DNA of 64,000 nt from Sphingobium fontiphilum (lineage in GTDB: Bacteria; Pseudomonadota; Alphaproteobacteria; Sphingomonadales; Sphingomonadaceae), in NCBI RefSeq assembly GCF_014196635.1, contig NZ_JACIEB010000001.1, forward strand, positions 310,001 through 374,000, written 5' to 3'. The notes under the pieces were generated by a model that saw only the letters and a program-made list of their open reading frames with translations, did not search any database and had not been told where the DNA came from. This document shows, piece by piece, positions 7,981 to 18,105 of the stretch (its first letter is position 1; each line of letters starts with the position of its first letter). Both the position numbers and the translations under genes were made by a program.

Positions 7981-10900
7981 CGCGCCAACCCCCTTGCAGA
8001 AGCTGGCCGGGGCGCAGGCGAGCGCCGCCTCCCCCGATCATCATGTCTGGCTTTCGGCATCGGCGGGCACGGGCAAGACCCATGTGCTGACGGCGCGGGT
8101 GTTTCGCCTGTTGCTGAAGGGCGTGGCGCCGGAAAATATCCTGTGTCTGACCTTCACCAAGGCTGGGGCCGCGGAAATGGCGGATCGCATCCATGACCGG
8201 CTGGCGGCATGGGTGCAGATGGATGACGGGACTTTGTTCCACGATCTGGAGGCGCTGGGCGAACTGGGCAGCCCGGAATTGTGCGAGAAGGCGCGCCGCC
8301 TGTTCGCGCAGGTGCTGGAATCGACGGGCGGCGGCCTGCGCATCCAGACGATCCACAGTTTCTGCCAGCAATTGCTGGCGGCCTTCCCGCTGGAGGCGGG
8401 GCTGGTTCCCGGTTTTCGGGCGCTGGAGGATCGCGAGCAGAAGGCGCTGGCGCGGCAGACTCTGGCCGAACTTGTGCAGGATGCCGATGCAAGGGGCGAC
8501 GAGGCGCTGATGGGCGCGATGCAGGCATTGAGCCTGCGACTGGGGGAGGCGGGGGCTGAAGGCTTCCTGCTGCGTTGCGCCCAGCGTCAGGGGGCGCTTG
8601 CCACACTCCCCGATGATGTGGAACCAGTCGTGCGCGCCGCGCTCGATCTGCCGGAGGGCGATCTCGACGTCTGGCTGGCGGACCAATGCGCGGACGGCGC
8701 GTTCGACCTTGCAACGCTACAGTGGATCGCCCGCGCCAATGCCGACTGGGGCACGGCCCGCGCCCTGCCGCGCTGTGACGCCATCGCCCATTGGCTGGCG
8801 CTGTCGCCGCAGGCCCGTGTCGGGGGCCTTGCCGACCTGCACCGGGTATGGGCCAAGGCGGATGGCGACCCCATGTCGCTGGCCAAGGGGTGGGCGCCTC
8901 CGGTCGAAGGCTATGGGGACGCTGTGGCGCGCATGTATGACTGGTGTGCGGCGTTGCTCGGCATCCGGCTGCGCGCGGGCTATGCGGCGCTGCTGGTGCA
9001 GGCGCTCTATGCCGGGCGTGCCTATGCCGACGCCTATTCCACGGCCAAGCGTTTGGCGGGGGCGGTCGATTTCGACGATCTGATCGCTCGCGCCGTCGCC
9101 CTTCTGAAAACGGGCGGCATGGCCGACTGGATCCGCTACAAGCTCGACCAGCGCATCGACCATATTCTGGTGGACGAGGCGCAGGACACCAACCAGCGCC
9201 AATGGGACATTGTCGAGGCGATCGGCGCGGAGTTTTTCGCGGGCGAGGGCGCGCATGGCGACATGGTGCGAACCCTGTTCACCGTCGGTGATTTCAAGCA
9301 GGCGATTTTCGGCTTTCAGGGCACCAGCCCGGAAAATTTCGCGCGGGCGAAGGATGTGTTCCGCACCTATGCCGAAAATGCCGGGCAGATATTCGAGGAT
9401 CTGTCGCTGGCTCGCAGTTTCCGGTCGACCCCGGCGGTGCTGGAGGTGGTGGACGAAACCATCGCCGCGCTGACCGGCCAGAGCCTGGGCCTGCAAGAAG
9501 CCCGCGTCGAACATGTCAGCGCGAACCGCTATCCTGGCGAAGTCATGCTGTGGCGCCCGGTTGTCGCGGGCGATGGCGCGGATGCCGGAGGCGAGGAAAA
9601 TTGGGCGCAGGATCAAGAGCGCGAACTCGCCGCGCGCATCGCCAAACAGATCAAGGAATGGCTCGGCTCCGGTTTGAGGCTTGAGAGCCGCGGCCGTGCG
9701 GCGAGCGCGGGCGATGTGATGATCCTCGTCAGGCGGCGCAGCGAGCTTGCCCGGTTGATTGTCGCGCGGCTTTATGAGGAGGGCGTGCCGGTCGCGGGCA
9801 TCGACCGGCTGCGGCTCAATGCGCCGCTGGCGGTGCAGGACTTGCTCGCCGCGCTGCGTTTCGCGGTCCAGCCGCTCGATGATCTCAACCTTGCCGGCCT
9901 GCTCGTCTCGCCGCTGATCGGGTGGAGCCAGGATGAACTGATGCACCGGGCGATGGGGCGGCGCGGGGCGCTGTGGCCGCATCTGACCCAAAGCGCCGAT
10001 CCGCAGGTCATCGAGCCGCTGCGCGCCTTGCTCGGCCAGGCGGATTTCACCACACCCTATCGCTATCTGGAACAGATATTGTCCGGGCCGATGCAGGGGC
10101 GGCGGCGGCTGATCGAGCGGTTGGGGAGCGCCGCCCGCGACCCGATCGAGGAACTGCTGAACGCCGCGCTGGCGTTTGACAGCGACGAGCGGCCGTCGCT
10201 GCAACGCTTCATTGACTGGTTTGATCGGGGCGATGTGGAGATTGTTCGCGATGCCGCCGCGCAGGGCGACGCCGTCCGGTTGCTGACGGTGCATGGCGCC
10301 AAGGGGTTGCAGGCGCCCATCGTCATTCTGGCCGACGCGGCGCTCAATCCCGATGCGGGCCGTCGTTCCGACATGCTGGAAATGCGCGGTATCCCGGTTA
10401 TTCCGCCGCGCAAGGCGGAGCGGGGTGGCCCCATCGACGTCATCGCCGCCGCCGCTGAACAGGCCGACCGGGAGGAACATTGGCGGCTGCTCTATGTCGC
10501 GCTGACAAGGGCGGAGGAAAAGTTGATCGTCGCCGGATCATTGGGGCCGCGCGCGAAGGGTGAAGTGCCGCCGGAAAGCTGGTTCGCCGCCGTCGACCGC
10601 GCCATGATGGGGCTGGGCGCGGAGTGGGAAGCCGACGCGCGCTGGGAACAAAGCCGCTTCTGGCGCGGGCGCGAACGATTGAGCCCCCGGCCCGACGAAA
10701 GGCGCAAGGCTTCCGTTGCCGAAGCGGTGGACCTGCCGCCTTGGTTGCACAGTCCCGCGCCAGCGGAGGCGCGCCCGCCCAAACCGCTGGCGCCGTCCGC
10801 GCCGGTCGAAGATGATGTGCCCGATCCGCCGCCCGATGCCGCCATGCGCCGGGCGGCTGAACGGGGCCGCTGGTTTCATGCGCTGTTCGAGCGATTGCCC

Positions 10901-11407
10901 GCCGTCGATCCCGCCGAACGGCGCGGGGCGGCGCTTGCCTGGCTGGCGCGACAGGCCGGGCATGTCGAGCCGACGGAGCGGGACGCCATCGTCGATCAGG
11001 TGCTGGCCGTGATCGACGCGCCGGCCTTTGCCGATATCTTCGGTCCCTCGGCACTTGCAGAAGCGCCCGTCGCAGCCGTAGTGGGGGAGGCCGTGATCGC
11101 TGGCACGGTCGACCGATTGTGCATCGGCGATGATCTGGTGCAGGTCATCGACTTCAAGACCGGACGCGCGGTCCCCGCCGGGCCGGAGCAACTACCCCCG
11201 TCGCATGTGCGGCAGATGGCGGCCTATGTCGCGGCGCTGGAGGTGGTGTTTCCCGGCCGCCGGGTGGAGGCGGGGCTGCTCTACACTGCCGCGCCGCGCC
11301 TCATCATGCTGCCCGATGCGCTGGTCGCAGCGCACAAGCCGGGCTTGGGCGGGCAGCAGGACAATTTGTCCCCCATGGCCGTTGAGCCGGGCGTGCAAGC
11401 ACCCTAG
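7961..11407 (+). CDS. addA: AddA, helicase/nuclease subunit of the double-strand-break repair complex
   Basis: This is a 1148-residue UvrD/PcrA-type helicase with Walker A ASAGTGKT at residues 33-40, a VDEAQDT Walker B motif near 405 and a VHGAKGLQ helicase motif near 777. The C-terminal nuclease domain has Asp1051 and the IDFKTG motif with Asp1064 and Lys1066. It supplies the ATP-driven motor and one nuclease centre of AddAB. GGAAG lies 6 bases before the ATG at 7961; an ATG at 7973 is a possible alternative. Only 32 bases separate its end from trxA. Confidence 0.95.
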   Translation: MGAPMRSAPTPLQKLAGAQASAASPDHHVWLSASAGTGKTHVLTARVFRLLLKGVAPENILCLTFTKAGAAEMADRIHDRLAAWVQMDDGTLFHDLEALGELGSPELCEKARRLFAQVLESTGGGLRIQTIHSFCQQLLAAFPLEAGLVPGFRALEDREQKALARQTLAELVQDADARGDEALMGAMQALSLRLGEAGAEGFLLRCAQRQGALATLPDDVEPVVRAALDLPEGDLDVWLADQCADGAFDLATLQWIARANADWGTARALPRCDAIAHWLALSPQARVGGLADLHRVWAKADGDPMSLAKGWAPPVEGYGDAVARMYDWCAALLGIRLRAGYAALLVQALYAGRAYADAYSTAKRLAGAVDFDDLIARAVALLKTGGMADWIRYKLDQRIDHILVDEAQDTNQRQWDIVEAIGAEFFAGEGAHGDMVRTLFTVGDFKQAIFGFQGTSPENFARAKDVFRTYAENAGQIFEDLSLARSFRSTPAVLEVVDETIAALTGQSLGLQEARVEHVSANRYPGEVMLWRPVVAGDGADAGGEENWAQDQERELAARIAKQIKEWLGSGLRLESRGRAASAGDVMILVRRRSELARLIVARLYEEGVPVAGIDRLRLNAPLAVQDLLAALRFAVQPLDDLNLAGLLVSPLIGWSQDELMHRAMGRRGALWPHLTQSADPQVIEPLRALLGQADFTTPYRYLEQILSGPMQGRRRLIERLGSAARDPIEELLNAALAFDSDERPSLQRFIDWFDRGDVEIVRDAAAQGDAVRLLTVHGAKGLQAPIVILADAALNPDAGRRSDMLEMRGIPVIPPRKAERGGPIDVIAAAAEQADREEHWRLLYVALTRAEEKLIVAGSLGPRAKGEVPPESWFAAVDRAMMGLGAEWEADARWEQSRFWRGRERLSPRPDERRKASVAEAVDLPPWLHSPAPAEARPPKPLAPSAPVEDDVPDPPPDAAMRRAAERGRWFHALFERLPAVDPAERRGAALAWLARQAGHVEPTERDAIVDQVLAVIDAPAFADIFGPSALAEAPVAAVVGEAVIAGTVDRLCIGDDLVQVIDFKTGRAVPAGPEQLPPSHVRQMAAYVAALEVVFPGRRVEAGLLYTAAPRLIMLPDALVAAHKPGLGGQQDNLSPMAVEPGVQAP

Positions 11408-11439
11408 ATGTGGTGCCAAGTATCAAGGAGTATCTGACA

Positions 11440-11760
11440 ATGGCGACCAAGGCAGTGACCGACAGCAGCTTTCAGGACGATGTGATCGGTTCCGACAAGC
11501 CGGTTCTGGTCGATTTCTGGGCCGAATGGTGCGGCCCGTGCAAGATGATCGGCCCTGCTCTGGAGGAGATTTCGGAGGAACTGGCCGATCAGGTGACGAT
11601 CGCCAAGATCAATATCGATGAGAATCCCGACGCCCCCGGCCGTTATGGCGTGCGCGGCATCCCCACGATGATCCTGTTCAAGGGTGGCGAGGCGGCCGCG
11701 ACCAAGGTCGGCGCAGCGCCCAAGAGCGCGCTGAAGGCGTGGATCGAAAGCGTTATCTGA
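11440..11760 (+). CDS. trxA: Thioredoxin
   Basis: This is a 106-residue cytoplasmic thioredoxin with the active site WCGPCK at residues 30-35, in a [10 protein letters not shown] context, and the conserved cis-Pro in GIPTM. It reduces protein disulfides using electrons from thioredoxin reductase. AAGGAG at 11425-11430 sits 9 bases before the chosen ATG; an upstream frame start at 11410 lacks a ribosome-binding site. It may be cotranscribed with addAB. Confidence 0.97.
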   Translation: MATKAVTDSSFQDDVIGSDKPVLVDFWAEWCGPCKMIGPALEEISEELADQVTIAKINIDENPDAPGRYGVRGIPTMILFKGGEAAATKVGAAPKSALKAWIESVI

Positions 11761-11775
11761 CGTTCGGCGACCGGC

Positions 11776-12387
11776 CTATGTAAGCGGGATCATCACCGTC
11801 CGGGCATAGGCCGGCATCGCCGTCATCCGGTCATACCATGCCCGTACTTGGGGAAGGGCGGGCCGGGGAATGTCGAGCGTGAAGAAGCTGTGGGCATAGA
11901 CGCCCATCGGAATGTCACCCAGGCCAAAGGCGTCGCCCGACAGCCATGGCGCATCCGTCAGCGCGGTTTCCAATATGGCCATGGCCTTGCCCGCCGCCTG
12001 CGCCGAGCGCAGCACGGCGTCGGCGTCGCGCTGATCGGGCGTCTTGCGGACCAGATTGACGAAGGCGTCGCGCTGGGCGTCGGCAAAACTGAATTGCCAG
12101 TCCATCCATTTGTCGCCGACCGCGCGCTTTGCCGGATCGGCGGGCCAGAAGCGCTCCCCGCCATGGCGCGCCGCCATATAGCGGAGGATGGCGTTGGACT
12201 CCCACAGGACCAGCCCGTCCTCCTCGATGGTCGGGATCAGGGCATTCGGGTTCATCGCCCGATAGTCCGGCGTCATGCCGAACTGGCCGCCGACGTCATG
12301 GCGGACATGCGGGATGCCAAGCTCCTGCGCGAGCCAGGCGACCTTCTTCACATTATGGGAATTGAGGCGCCCCCAGATGGTGAGCAT
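11776..12387 (-). CDS. Glutathione S-transferase family protein
   Basis: The 203-residue protein has an N-terminal thioredoxin-like domain (LTIWGRLNSHNVKK at the start, then the cis-Pro and ES motifs in NALIPT and WESNAIL) and an all-helical C-terminal domain. Soluble GSTs of this type conjugate or reduce small electrophiles using glutathione; the substrate cannot be told from sequence. AAGGAA lies just upstream of the chosen ATG at 12387; a longer frame to 12435 lacks this support. It is convergent with trxA and 15 bases from the next gene's stop. Confidence 0.88.
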   Translation of the reverse strand: MLTIWGRLNSHNVKKVAWLAQELGIPHVRHDVGGQFGMTPDYRAMNPNALIPTIEEDGLVLWESNAILRYMAARHGGERFWPADPAKRAVGDKWMDWQFSFADAQRDAFVNLVRKTPDQRDADAVLRSAQAAGKAMAILETALTDAPWLSGDAFGLGDIPMGVYAHSFFTLDIPRPALPQVRAWYDRMTAMPAYARTVMIPLT

Positions 12388-12401
12388 CGCGGCGGTTCCT
12401 T

Positions 12402-13199
12402 TCAGGCGTAAAGGATGGCGCGGGCAAAATCCCACATGCGCGGCGAGGATGCGCCGAGCAGACCGAAGCCCGGATCGCCAATGCGATAGTCAGACCCGTC
12501 CATGCGCGCGCTGCGCCCGCCCGCCTCATTCAGGAACAATGTGCCTGCCGCATGATCCCAGGGCAGGGTGCGCGAGAAGATCGACACATCATTGGCCCCC
12601 AATGCGATGCGCGGATATTGTTCGCCCGCACAGCGCGGGATGGCGACGATGTCGAAACGCCCCGCCGCGTTGCGGGTGATCTGTTCGCGTTCTTCGGGCG
12701 GCACGAAGGAAACCGCCAGTGCGGCGACGGGCAGGGGGCCATCGCTCTCCTTGGCCATGATGCGTTCGTCGTCAATCATGGCGCCTGCGCCCAGAGTGGC
12801 GTGGCACATGCGGTCAAGCACCGGATCGTAAATCCATCCCGCTAGCGTCGAGCCGCCGTCCGCAAGGGCGATCATCAGCGCAAAGGGCGATTTTCCCGCC
12901 GCATAATTGCCGGTGCCGTCGATCGGGTCGATGATCCAGTTCAGGCCCTCGCCCGCCCGCGCCAGGATCGCCGGGTCGGCGGCGCAGGCCTCCTCGCCTA
13001 TCATCCCCGCTTCGGGCAATAGCTTCGCCAGACCTTCGGCCAGACGTTCTTCCGATTCCTTGTCCGCGACGGTCACGAAATCATTGGCGGCCTTCTCGCT
13101 GATATCCTCCGCCCGCAAATTGCGGAAGCGCGGCATCACCACATCGCGCGCCACCTTACGCATCAGGTCGCCGACCGGCCGGTAGAGTTCGCTCGCCAT
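12402..13199 (-). CDS. Inositol monophosphatase family phosphatase
   Basis: The 265-residue protein has the metal-binding motifs of the Li+-sensitive phosphatase superfamily: GEEA near residue 69, then WIIDPIDGTGNY, and a late WDHAAG segment. Members hydrolyse inositol phosphates, histidinol phosphate or 3'-phosphoadenosine 5'-phosphate, and the motifs alone do not settle which. Its ATG overlaps the argJ stop by one base (TGATG), which suggests coupling. A histidinol-phosphatase role is possible but not shown. Confidence 0.85.
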   Translation of the reverse strand: MASELYRPVGDLMRKVARDVVMPRFRNLRAEDISEKAANDFVTVADKESEERLAEGLAKLLPEAGMIGEEACAADPAILARAGEGLNWIIDPIDGTGNYAAGKSPFALMIALADGGSTLAGWIYDPVLDRMCHATLGAGAMIDDERIMAKESDGPLPVAALAVSFVPPEEREQITRNAAGRFDIVAIPRCAGEQYPRIALGANDVSIFSRTLPWDHAAGTLFLNEAGGRSARMDGSDYRIGDPGFGLLGASSPRMWDFARAILYA

Positions 13200-14425
13200 C
13201 AGCTCCGGTAATCCGCGTTGATCGAGATATAGCCATGGGTGAGGTCGCAGGTCCAGACGGTGGCGCGGCCTTCGCCCAGCCCCAGATCGACGCCGATGCG
13301 GATGTCCTGGCCTTTCAGGTGCGCGGCGACGGGCGCTTCGTCATAGCCTGCCAGAGCCAGACCGCCGCTCGCCACCTGGGTATCGCCGAAACGGATGGAG
13401 AGAAGGTCGCGCTCGGCCGGTTCGCCCGCCTTGCCGACCGCCATTACGATGCGGCCCCAATTGGCGTCCTCGCCTGCGATCGCGGTCTTCACCAGCGGCG
13501 AATTGGCGATAGACATGCCGATGCGATGGGCGCTTTCGTCGCTGACGGCGCCCTCAACCGCGATCTCGATGAATTTCGACGCGCCTTCGCCATCGCGCAC
13601 GACGAGGTGGGCAAGCTGGCGGCACAGGTCTGACAGGGCGGCGGCAAAGGCGTCCGCGCCTGCATCGTCGAAGGAGGAGAGGGGCGCATTGCCAGCCTTG
13701 CCGGTGGCGAAGGCCAGCACCGTGTCGCTGGTAGACGTGTCGCTGTCCACCGTGATGCAAGAGAAGGTGCGCCGGTTGGCGGCCGACAGCATCTGTTGCA
13801 GCAGCGCAGGCTCGATGGCCGCATCGGTGAAGATGTAGCCGAGCATCGTCGCCATGTCGGGCGCGATCATGCCCGACCCCTTGATGATGCCGACCAGCAT
13901 CACGCGGGTATCGCCGATCATCGCGCTCGCCTGCGCGCCCTTGGGATAGGTGTCGGTGGTGCCGATGGTGAGCGCCGCGTCCTGCCAGCCGCAGGGCGCG
14001 GCGGCGAATGCGGCGTCCAATCCGGCTTCAGCCTTGTCGATGGGCAGGGGCACGCCGATGACGCCGGTCGAACTCACGAAGACATCGCTTGGCAGGCAGG
14101 TCAGATGATTGGCGACGCGGGCGGCGATCGCTTCCACCGCGGCGCGCCCGCGATGGCCGGTAAAGGCGTTGGCGTTGCCCGCATTGACCACCAGCGCGCG
14201 GGCGCTGCCCAGCGGCAGGGCATCGCGGCACCATTCGACTTCGGGCGAAGGGCATTTGCTCTGCGTCGTCACCCCGGCGACGACGGTGCCTGGGGCCAGT
14301 TCGACATAGGTCAGGTCGCACCGTTCCCATGCCTTGTATCCGGCGCGCGCGACACGTAGCGTGACTCCTTCTATCAAGGGGAGTTGAGGAAAAATGGTGG
14401 GAGCCAATGGCGAGAGGTTTTCCAT
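13199..14425 (-). CDS. argJ: Bifunctional ornithine acetyltransferase / N-acetylglutamate synthase ArgJ
   Basis: The 408-residue protein transfers acetyl groups between N-acetylornithine and glutamate in the cyclic arginine pathway; the bifunctional form can also use acetyl-CoA. The autocleavage context MATML is present, with Thr expected to become the N-terminal nucleophile of the beta chain, and the TVDSDTSTSDT segment is intact. The ATG at 14425 gives the typical N-terminus. A longer frame reaching 14593 is low-complexity and rejected. The start region overlaps a divergent gene by 32 bases. Confidence 0.95.
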   Translation of the reverse strand: MENLSPLAPTIFPQLPLIEGVTLRVARAGYKAWERCDLTYVELAPGTVVAGVTTQSKCPSPEVEWCRDALPLGSARALVVNAGNANAFTGHRGRAAVEAIAARVANHLTCLPSDVFVSSTGVIGVPLPIDKAEAGLDAAFAAAPCGWQDAALTIGTTDTYPKGAQASAMIGDTRVMLVGIIKGSGMIAPDMATMLGYIFTDAAIEPALLQQMLSAANRRTFSCITVDSDTSTSDTVLAFATGKAGNAPLSSFDDAGADAFAAALSDLCRQLAHLVVRDGEGASKFIEIAVEGAVSDESAHRIGMSIANSPLVKTAIAGEDANWGRIVMAVGKAGEPAERDLLSIRFGDTQVASGGLALAGYDEAPVAAHLKGQDIRIGVDLGLGEGRATVWTCDLTHGYISINADYRS

Positions 14426-15176
14426 ATTGCGCGCATGGGATAAATGGGGACGCTGGTCAATCGGTTGGCAACGCAAGGGCGTTAGCGTAATCGCGCTACT
14501 TGGTGGCGCTGCAACCGTTAATGCACAGGTCGCCGCCCCACCTTTAGCGCATCCTCCCATTCCGCGCGGGAACCCCGGCGCGTGGATTGCCACCGCTGAT
14601 TATCCGGTTCGAGCGCTGAGCCACCGGGTCGAAGGGGCGACGGCCTTTCGTTTGAGCATCGACACTGAAGGCTTTGTACGTGACTGTCGCGTGACGCAGA
14701 GCAGTGGCGATGACTTGCTGGATACGACCACATGTGCATTAATCCGCGCGCGGGGCTGGTTCCAACCCGCCGCTAATAGCCAAGGACAGCCAATCGCTGG
14801 CGAATGGACCAATCGAATTCAATGGAGATTGCCGAGTTCCAACGCGGGATACTCGGCCCATGATACGAAGGTGACTGGAGCAGGGGGGCGAGCAAATTCG
14901 CCCGTGCCGCAGTCGTGGAGCAATATGCTACCCTATTCTGCGGAAACCAGCTTCACCGTCCAAAGGGATGGGAAAATTACAGATTGTGAACAGCAATTTG
15001 TTGGCGATCGTTCCGTAGGCGCCACAAACGTTCGGTGCGCGACCCTGCCTAGGATGGCACCGATTTTCACCGACGACCAAGGTCGGCCAGTGTCAAAACG
15101 CGTTAGGATGATACAGAGCCTGACGATAACAGATATGGTCAGCGGAGTAACTCTACCTGACAAGCTGACGCAATAG
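14394..15176 (+). CDS. Exported protein with TonB C-terminal-like domains
   Basis: This 260-residue protein has an N-terminal hydrophobic signal (about residues 29-44) and a likely cleavage after VNA. Residues 70-145 look like a TonB C-terminal domain (YPVRAL, then FRLSIDTEGFVRDCRVTQSSG and a Cys pair at 98 and 114). A second, weaker copy spans about 165-250. Unlike TonB it has no long Pro-rich linker, so an energy-transducer role is uncertain. Base composition is visibly less GC-rich than that of its neighbours. The ATG has GAGGA upstream but lies inside the divergent argJ start region, so the start is only probable. Confidence 0.68.
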   Translation: MVGANGERFSILRAWDKWGRWSIGWQRKGVSVIALLGGAATVNAQVAAPPLAHPPIPRGNPGAWIATADYPVRALSHRVEGATAFRLSIDTEGFVRDCRVTQSSGDDLLDTTTCALIRARGWFQPAANSQGQPIAGEWTNRIQWRLPSSNAGYSAHDTKVTGAGGRANSPVPQSWSNMLPYSAETSFTVQRDGKITDCEQQFVGDRSVGATNVRCATLPRMAPIFTDDQGRPVSKRVRMIQSLTITDMVSGVTLPDKLTQ

Positions 15177-15328
15177 GCAGTGAATGGTCTGCTTCTTCAC
15201 TCTCGGTTTGATGGAGCGCGTAGCCCCCTCTTCAATTGACTAAAGCCCGCCCCATCCCTAAATCGCGGCGCATATATAGGCGGCGCGCCTGAGGCGATGT
15301 CCGTTCCCCGCAAAAGTCAGGAAACTTC

Positions 15329-18061
15329 ATGCTCGGCGCCTTTGCCAAATCCCTCTTCGGATCGTCCAACGACCGTTACGTCAAATCGCTGGGCAAGGTC
15401 GTCGACAGCATCGCTGCTTTCGAACCGACGATGGCGGCGCTGAGCAATGAGGATCTGGTCGGGCAGACGGCGCGGTTCCGCGAGCGGCTGGCCGCCGGGG
15501 AAACGCTGGACGATCTTTTGCCCGAAGCCTTCGCCACCGTGCGCGAAGCTTCGAAGCGCGTTCTTGGGATGCGCCATTTCGATGTGCAGATGGTTGGCGG
15601 CATCGTCCTCCATCGCGGCGAGATTGCCGAAATGCGGACCGGTGAGGGCAAGACGCTGGTGGCGACGCTGGCCACCTATCTCAACGCGCTGGAGGGAAAG
15701 GGCGTTCACGTCGTCACCGTCAACGATTATCTCGCCAGCCGCGACTGCGAATGGATGGGGCAGGTCTATCGTTTCCTGGGCCTGACCACTGGCGTGATCG
15801 TGCCGAACCTGAGCGAGGATCAGCGGCGCGCGGCCTATAATGCCGACATCACCTATGCGACCAACAACGAGCTGGGCTTCGATTATCTGCGCGACAATAT
15901 GAAATATGATCGCGCGTCGATGGTCCAGCGGCCTTTCAATTACGCCATCGTCGACGAAGTGGACTCGATCCTGATCGACGAGGCCCGCACGCCGCTCATC
16001 ATTTCCGGGCCGACCGACGACAAGTCGGAACTCTATGTCGCGGTCGACGCGATCGTGAAGCAGGTGACCGAGGATGATTATGAAAAGGATGAGAAACAGC
16101 GGACCATCATCCTGACCGAGGACGGCACGGAGAAGGTCGAGCGCCTGCTGGAGGCGGCAGGCCTGCTCCAGGGCAGCAATCTCTATGATTTCGAAAATAC
16201 GCAGGTCGTCCACCATGTGAACCAGGCCCTGCGCGCCAACGCCATGTTCCGCCGCGACATCGACTATATCGTCAAGGACGGCAAGGTCATCATCATCGAC
16301 GAGTTTACCGGCCGCATGATGGACGGCCGGCGCTGGTCGGAAGGGCTGCATCAGGCGGTCGAGGCCAAGGAAGGCGTGCGGATCGAGCCGGAAAACCAGA
16401 CGCTCGCCTCCATCACCTTCCAGAATTATTTCCGCATGTACCCCAAGCTGGGCGGCATGACCGGCACGGCCGCGACCGAAGCGACCGAATTCTTCGAGAT
16501 CTACAAGATGAACGTCGTCACCATCCCGACCAACCGGCCGGTGCAGCGGATCGACGAGGAAGACACGTTCTACAAGAGCCTGGAAGACAAGTTCCGTGGC
16601 ATCGCCAGGACCATCAAGGACCATGCCGAAAAGGGGCAGCCAGTGCTGGTCGGCACCGTTTCCATCGAAAAATCCGAAATGCTCTCGGATTTCCTGACGC
16701 AGGAAGGGGTGAAGCACGCGGTGCTGAACGCCCGTTTCCACGAGATGGAAGCGCATATCGTCGCGCAGGCCGGTCGCAAGAGCGCTGTGACCATCGCCAC
16801 CAACATGGCCGGGCGCGGCACCGACATCAAATTGGGCGGCAATCTGGAATTCCGGGTCGAGGCCGAACTGGGCGAAATGCCCGAAGGGCCCGAACGCGAC
16901 GCCGCTATCGCCCGGATCGAGGCGGAGATCGAAGCGGAGAAGGCCGAGGTTCTGGCTGCGGGCGGCCTTTTCGTGCTGGGCACGGAACGCCATGAAAGCC
17001 GCCGCATCGACAATCAGCTGCGCGGCCGTTCGGGTCGTCAGGGCGATCCTGGCCTGTCGCGCTTCTACCTCAGCCTTGACGATGATCTGATGCGCATCTT
17101 CGGCCCGGACACGATGTTCGCCAAGATGATCCGCTCGAACCTGGAGGATGGTGAGGCGCTGCCCCCGTCCAAATGGCTGAGCAAGGCGATCGAAACCGCG
17201 CAGAAGAAGGTCGAGGCGCGCAATTACGACATCCGCAAACAGGTCGTCGAATATGACGACGTGATGAACGACCAGCGCAAGGTGATCTATGAGCAGCGCA
17301 GCGATATCATGGATGCCGATACGGTGGACGATGTCGTCACCGACATGCGGCATGAGACGGTCAACGACCTCGTCGGTTCCTGCTGTCCGCCCGGCACCTA
17401 TCCCGAACAATGGGATATTGCGCGGTTGAAGGAACGCAGCGGCGAAGTGCTGGGCGTGGATGCTGACATTGACGCCTGGCTGAACGAGGACAGCGTCGAT
17501 CCGGAAATGATCGAGGAGCGACTGACCGCGCTCGCCAACGAAGCCGTCGCCGCCAAGATTGCCGACATAGACCCCGCCGACTGGCATGGCATTGAAAAGA
17601 GCATCCTGCTTCAGAGCCTGGACCATCACTGGAAGGAGCATCTGGCGACGCTCGACGCCCTGCGTCAGGTCGTGCACCTTCGCGCCTATGCCCAGAAAAC
17701 GCCGATCAACGAATATAAGCAGGAAGCCTTTGCCCTGTTCGAGCGGATGCTGACCAATATTCGGGAGGACGTGACCGGCACCATTGCGCGCGTGCAGTTC
17801 CAGATGGAAGCGCCGCTGCCGCAGTTCGACCTGCCCGTGCTGCCCGACTTCATCACCACCCATATCGACCCGCTATCGGGCGAGGACGACACGGCGGACC
17901 GCGATGCGGGCAATCCGGGCTTCATCACCACCACCATGCCGCGCCCGGCGATGGCGGCCGCGCCGTCGGGCGATTTCGCCAATCTGGACATCAGCCGCAA
18001 TGCCCCGTGCCCCTGCGGTTCGGGACAGAAATACAAGCATTGCCACGGCGCGCTGAGCTGA
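15329..18061 (+). CDS. secA: Preprotein translocase ATPase SecA
   Basis: The 910-residue motor drives proteins through SecYEG. It has Walker A in MRTGEGKTL at residues 102-110, a [13 protein letters not shown] segment near 213, the GTDIKLGGN motif and a helical scaffold. The C-terminal zinc motif has Cys894, Cys896, Cys905 and His906 (CPCGSG then HCH), used for SecB and ribosome contact. Length is typical. It appears monocistronic, with a 152-base upstream gap in which no clear promoter was assigned. Confidence 0.98.
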   Translation: MLGAFAKSLFGSSNDRYVKSLGKVVDSIAAFEPTMAALSNEDLVGQTARFRERLAAGETLDDLLPEAFATVREASKRVLGMRHFDVQMVGGIVLHRGEIAEMRTGEGKTLVATLATYLNALEGKGVHVVTVNDYLASRDCEWMGQVYRFLGLTTGVIVPNLSEDQRRAAYNADITYATNNELGFDYLRDNMKYDRASMVQRPFNYAIVDEVDSILIDEARTPLIISGPTDDKSELYVAVDAIVKQVTEDDYEKDEKQRTIILTEDGTEKVERLLEAAGLLQGSNLYDFENTQVVHHVNQALRANAMFRRDIDYIVKDGKVIIIDEFTGRMMDGRRWSEGLHQAVEAKEGVRIEPENQTLASITFQNYFRMYPKLGGMTGTAATEATEFFEIYKMNVVTIPTNRPVQRIDEEDTFYKSLEDKFRGIARTIKDHAEKGQPVLVGTVSIEKSEMLSDFLTQEGVKHAVLNARFHEMEAHIVAQAGRKSAVTIATNMAGRGTDIKLGGNLEFRVEAELGEMPEGPERDAAIARIEAEIEAEKAEVLAAGGLFVLGTERHESRRIDNQLRGRSGRQGDPGLSRFYLSLDDDLMRIFGPDTMFAKMIRSNLEDGEALPPSKWLSKAIETAQKKVEARNYDIRKQVVEYDDVMNDQRKVIYEQRSDIMDADTVDDVVTDMRHETVNDLVGSCCPPGTYPEQWDIARLKERSGEVLGVDADIDAWLNEDSVDPEMIEERLTALANEAVAAKIADIDPADWHGIEKSILLQSLDHHWKEHLATLDALRQVVHLRAYAQKTPINEYKQEAFALFERMLTNIREDVTGTIARVQFQMEAPLPQFDLPVLPDFITTHIDPLSGEDDTADRDAGNPGFITTTMPRPAMAAAPSGDFANLDISRNAPCPCGSGQKYKHCHGALS

Positions 18062-18105
18062 GGCGGGACTGAACGCTGGGATGCCGGTGGACGCCCCCTG
18101 ATGTT

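Noticed and set aside
15317..17863. Long minus-strand open frame of 848 codons opposite secA
   Set aside because: It is the antisense of a strongly conserved secA frame. Long shadow frames are expected in high-GC DNA, and the product has the usual His/Gln/Arg-rich, low-information look.
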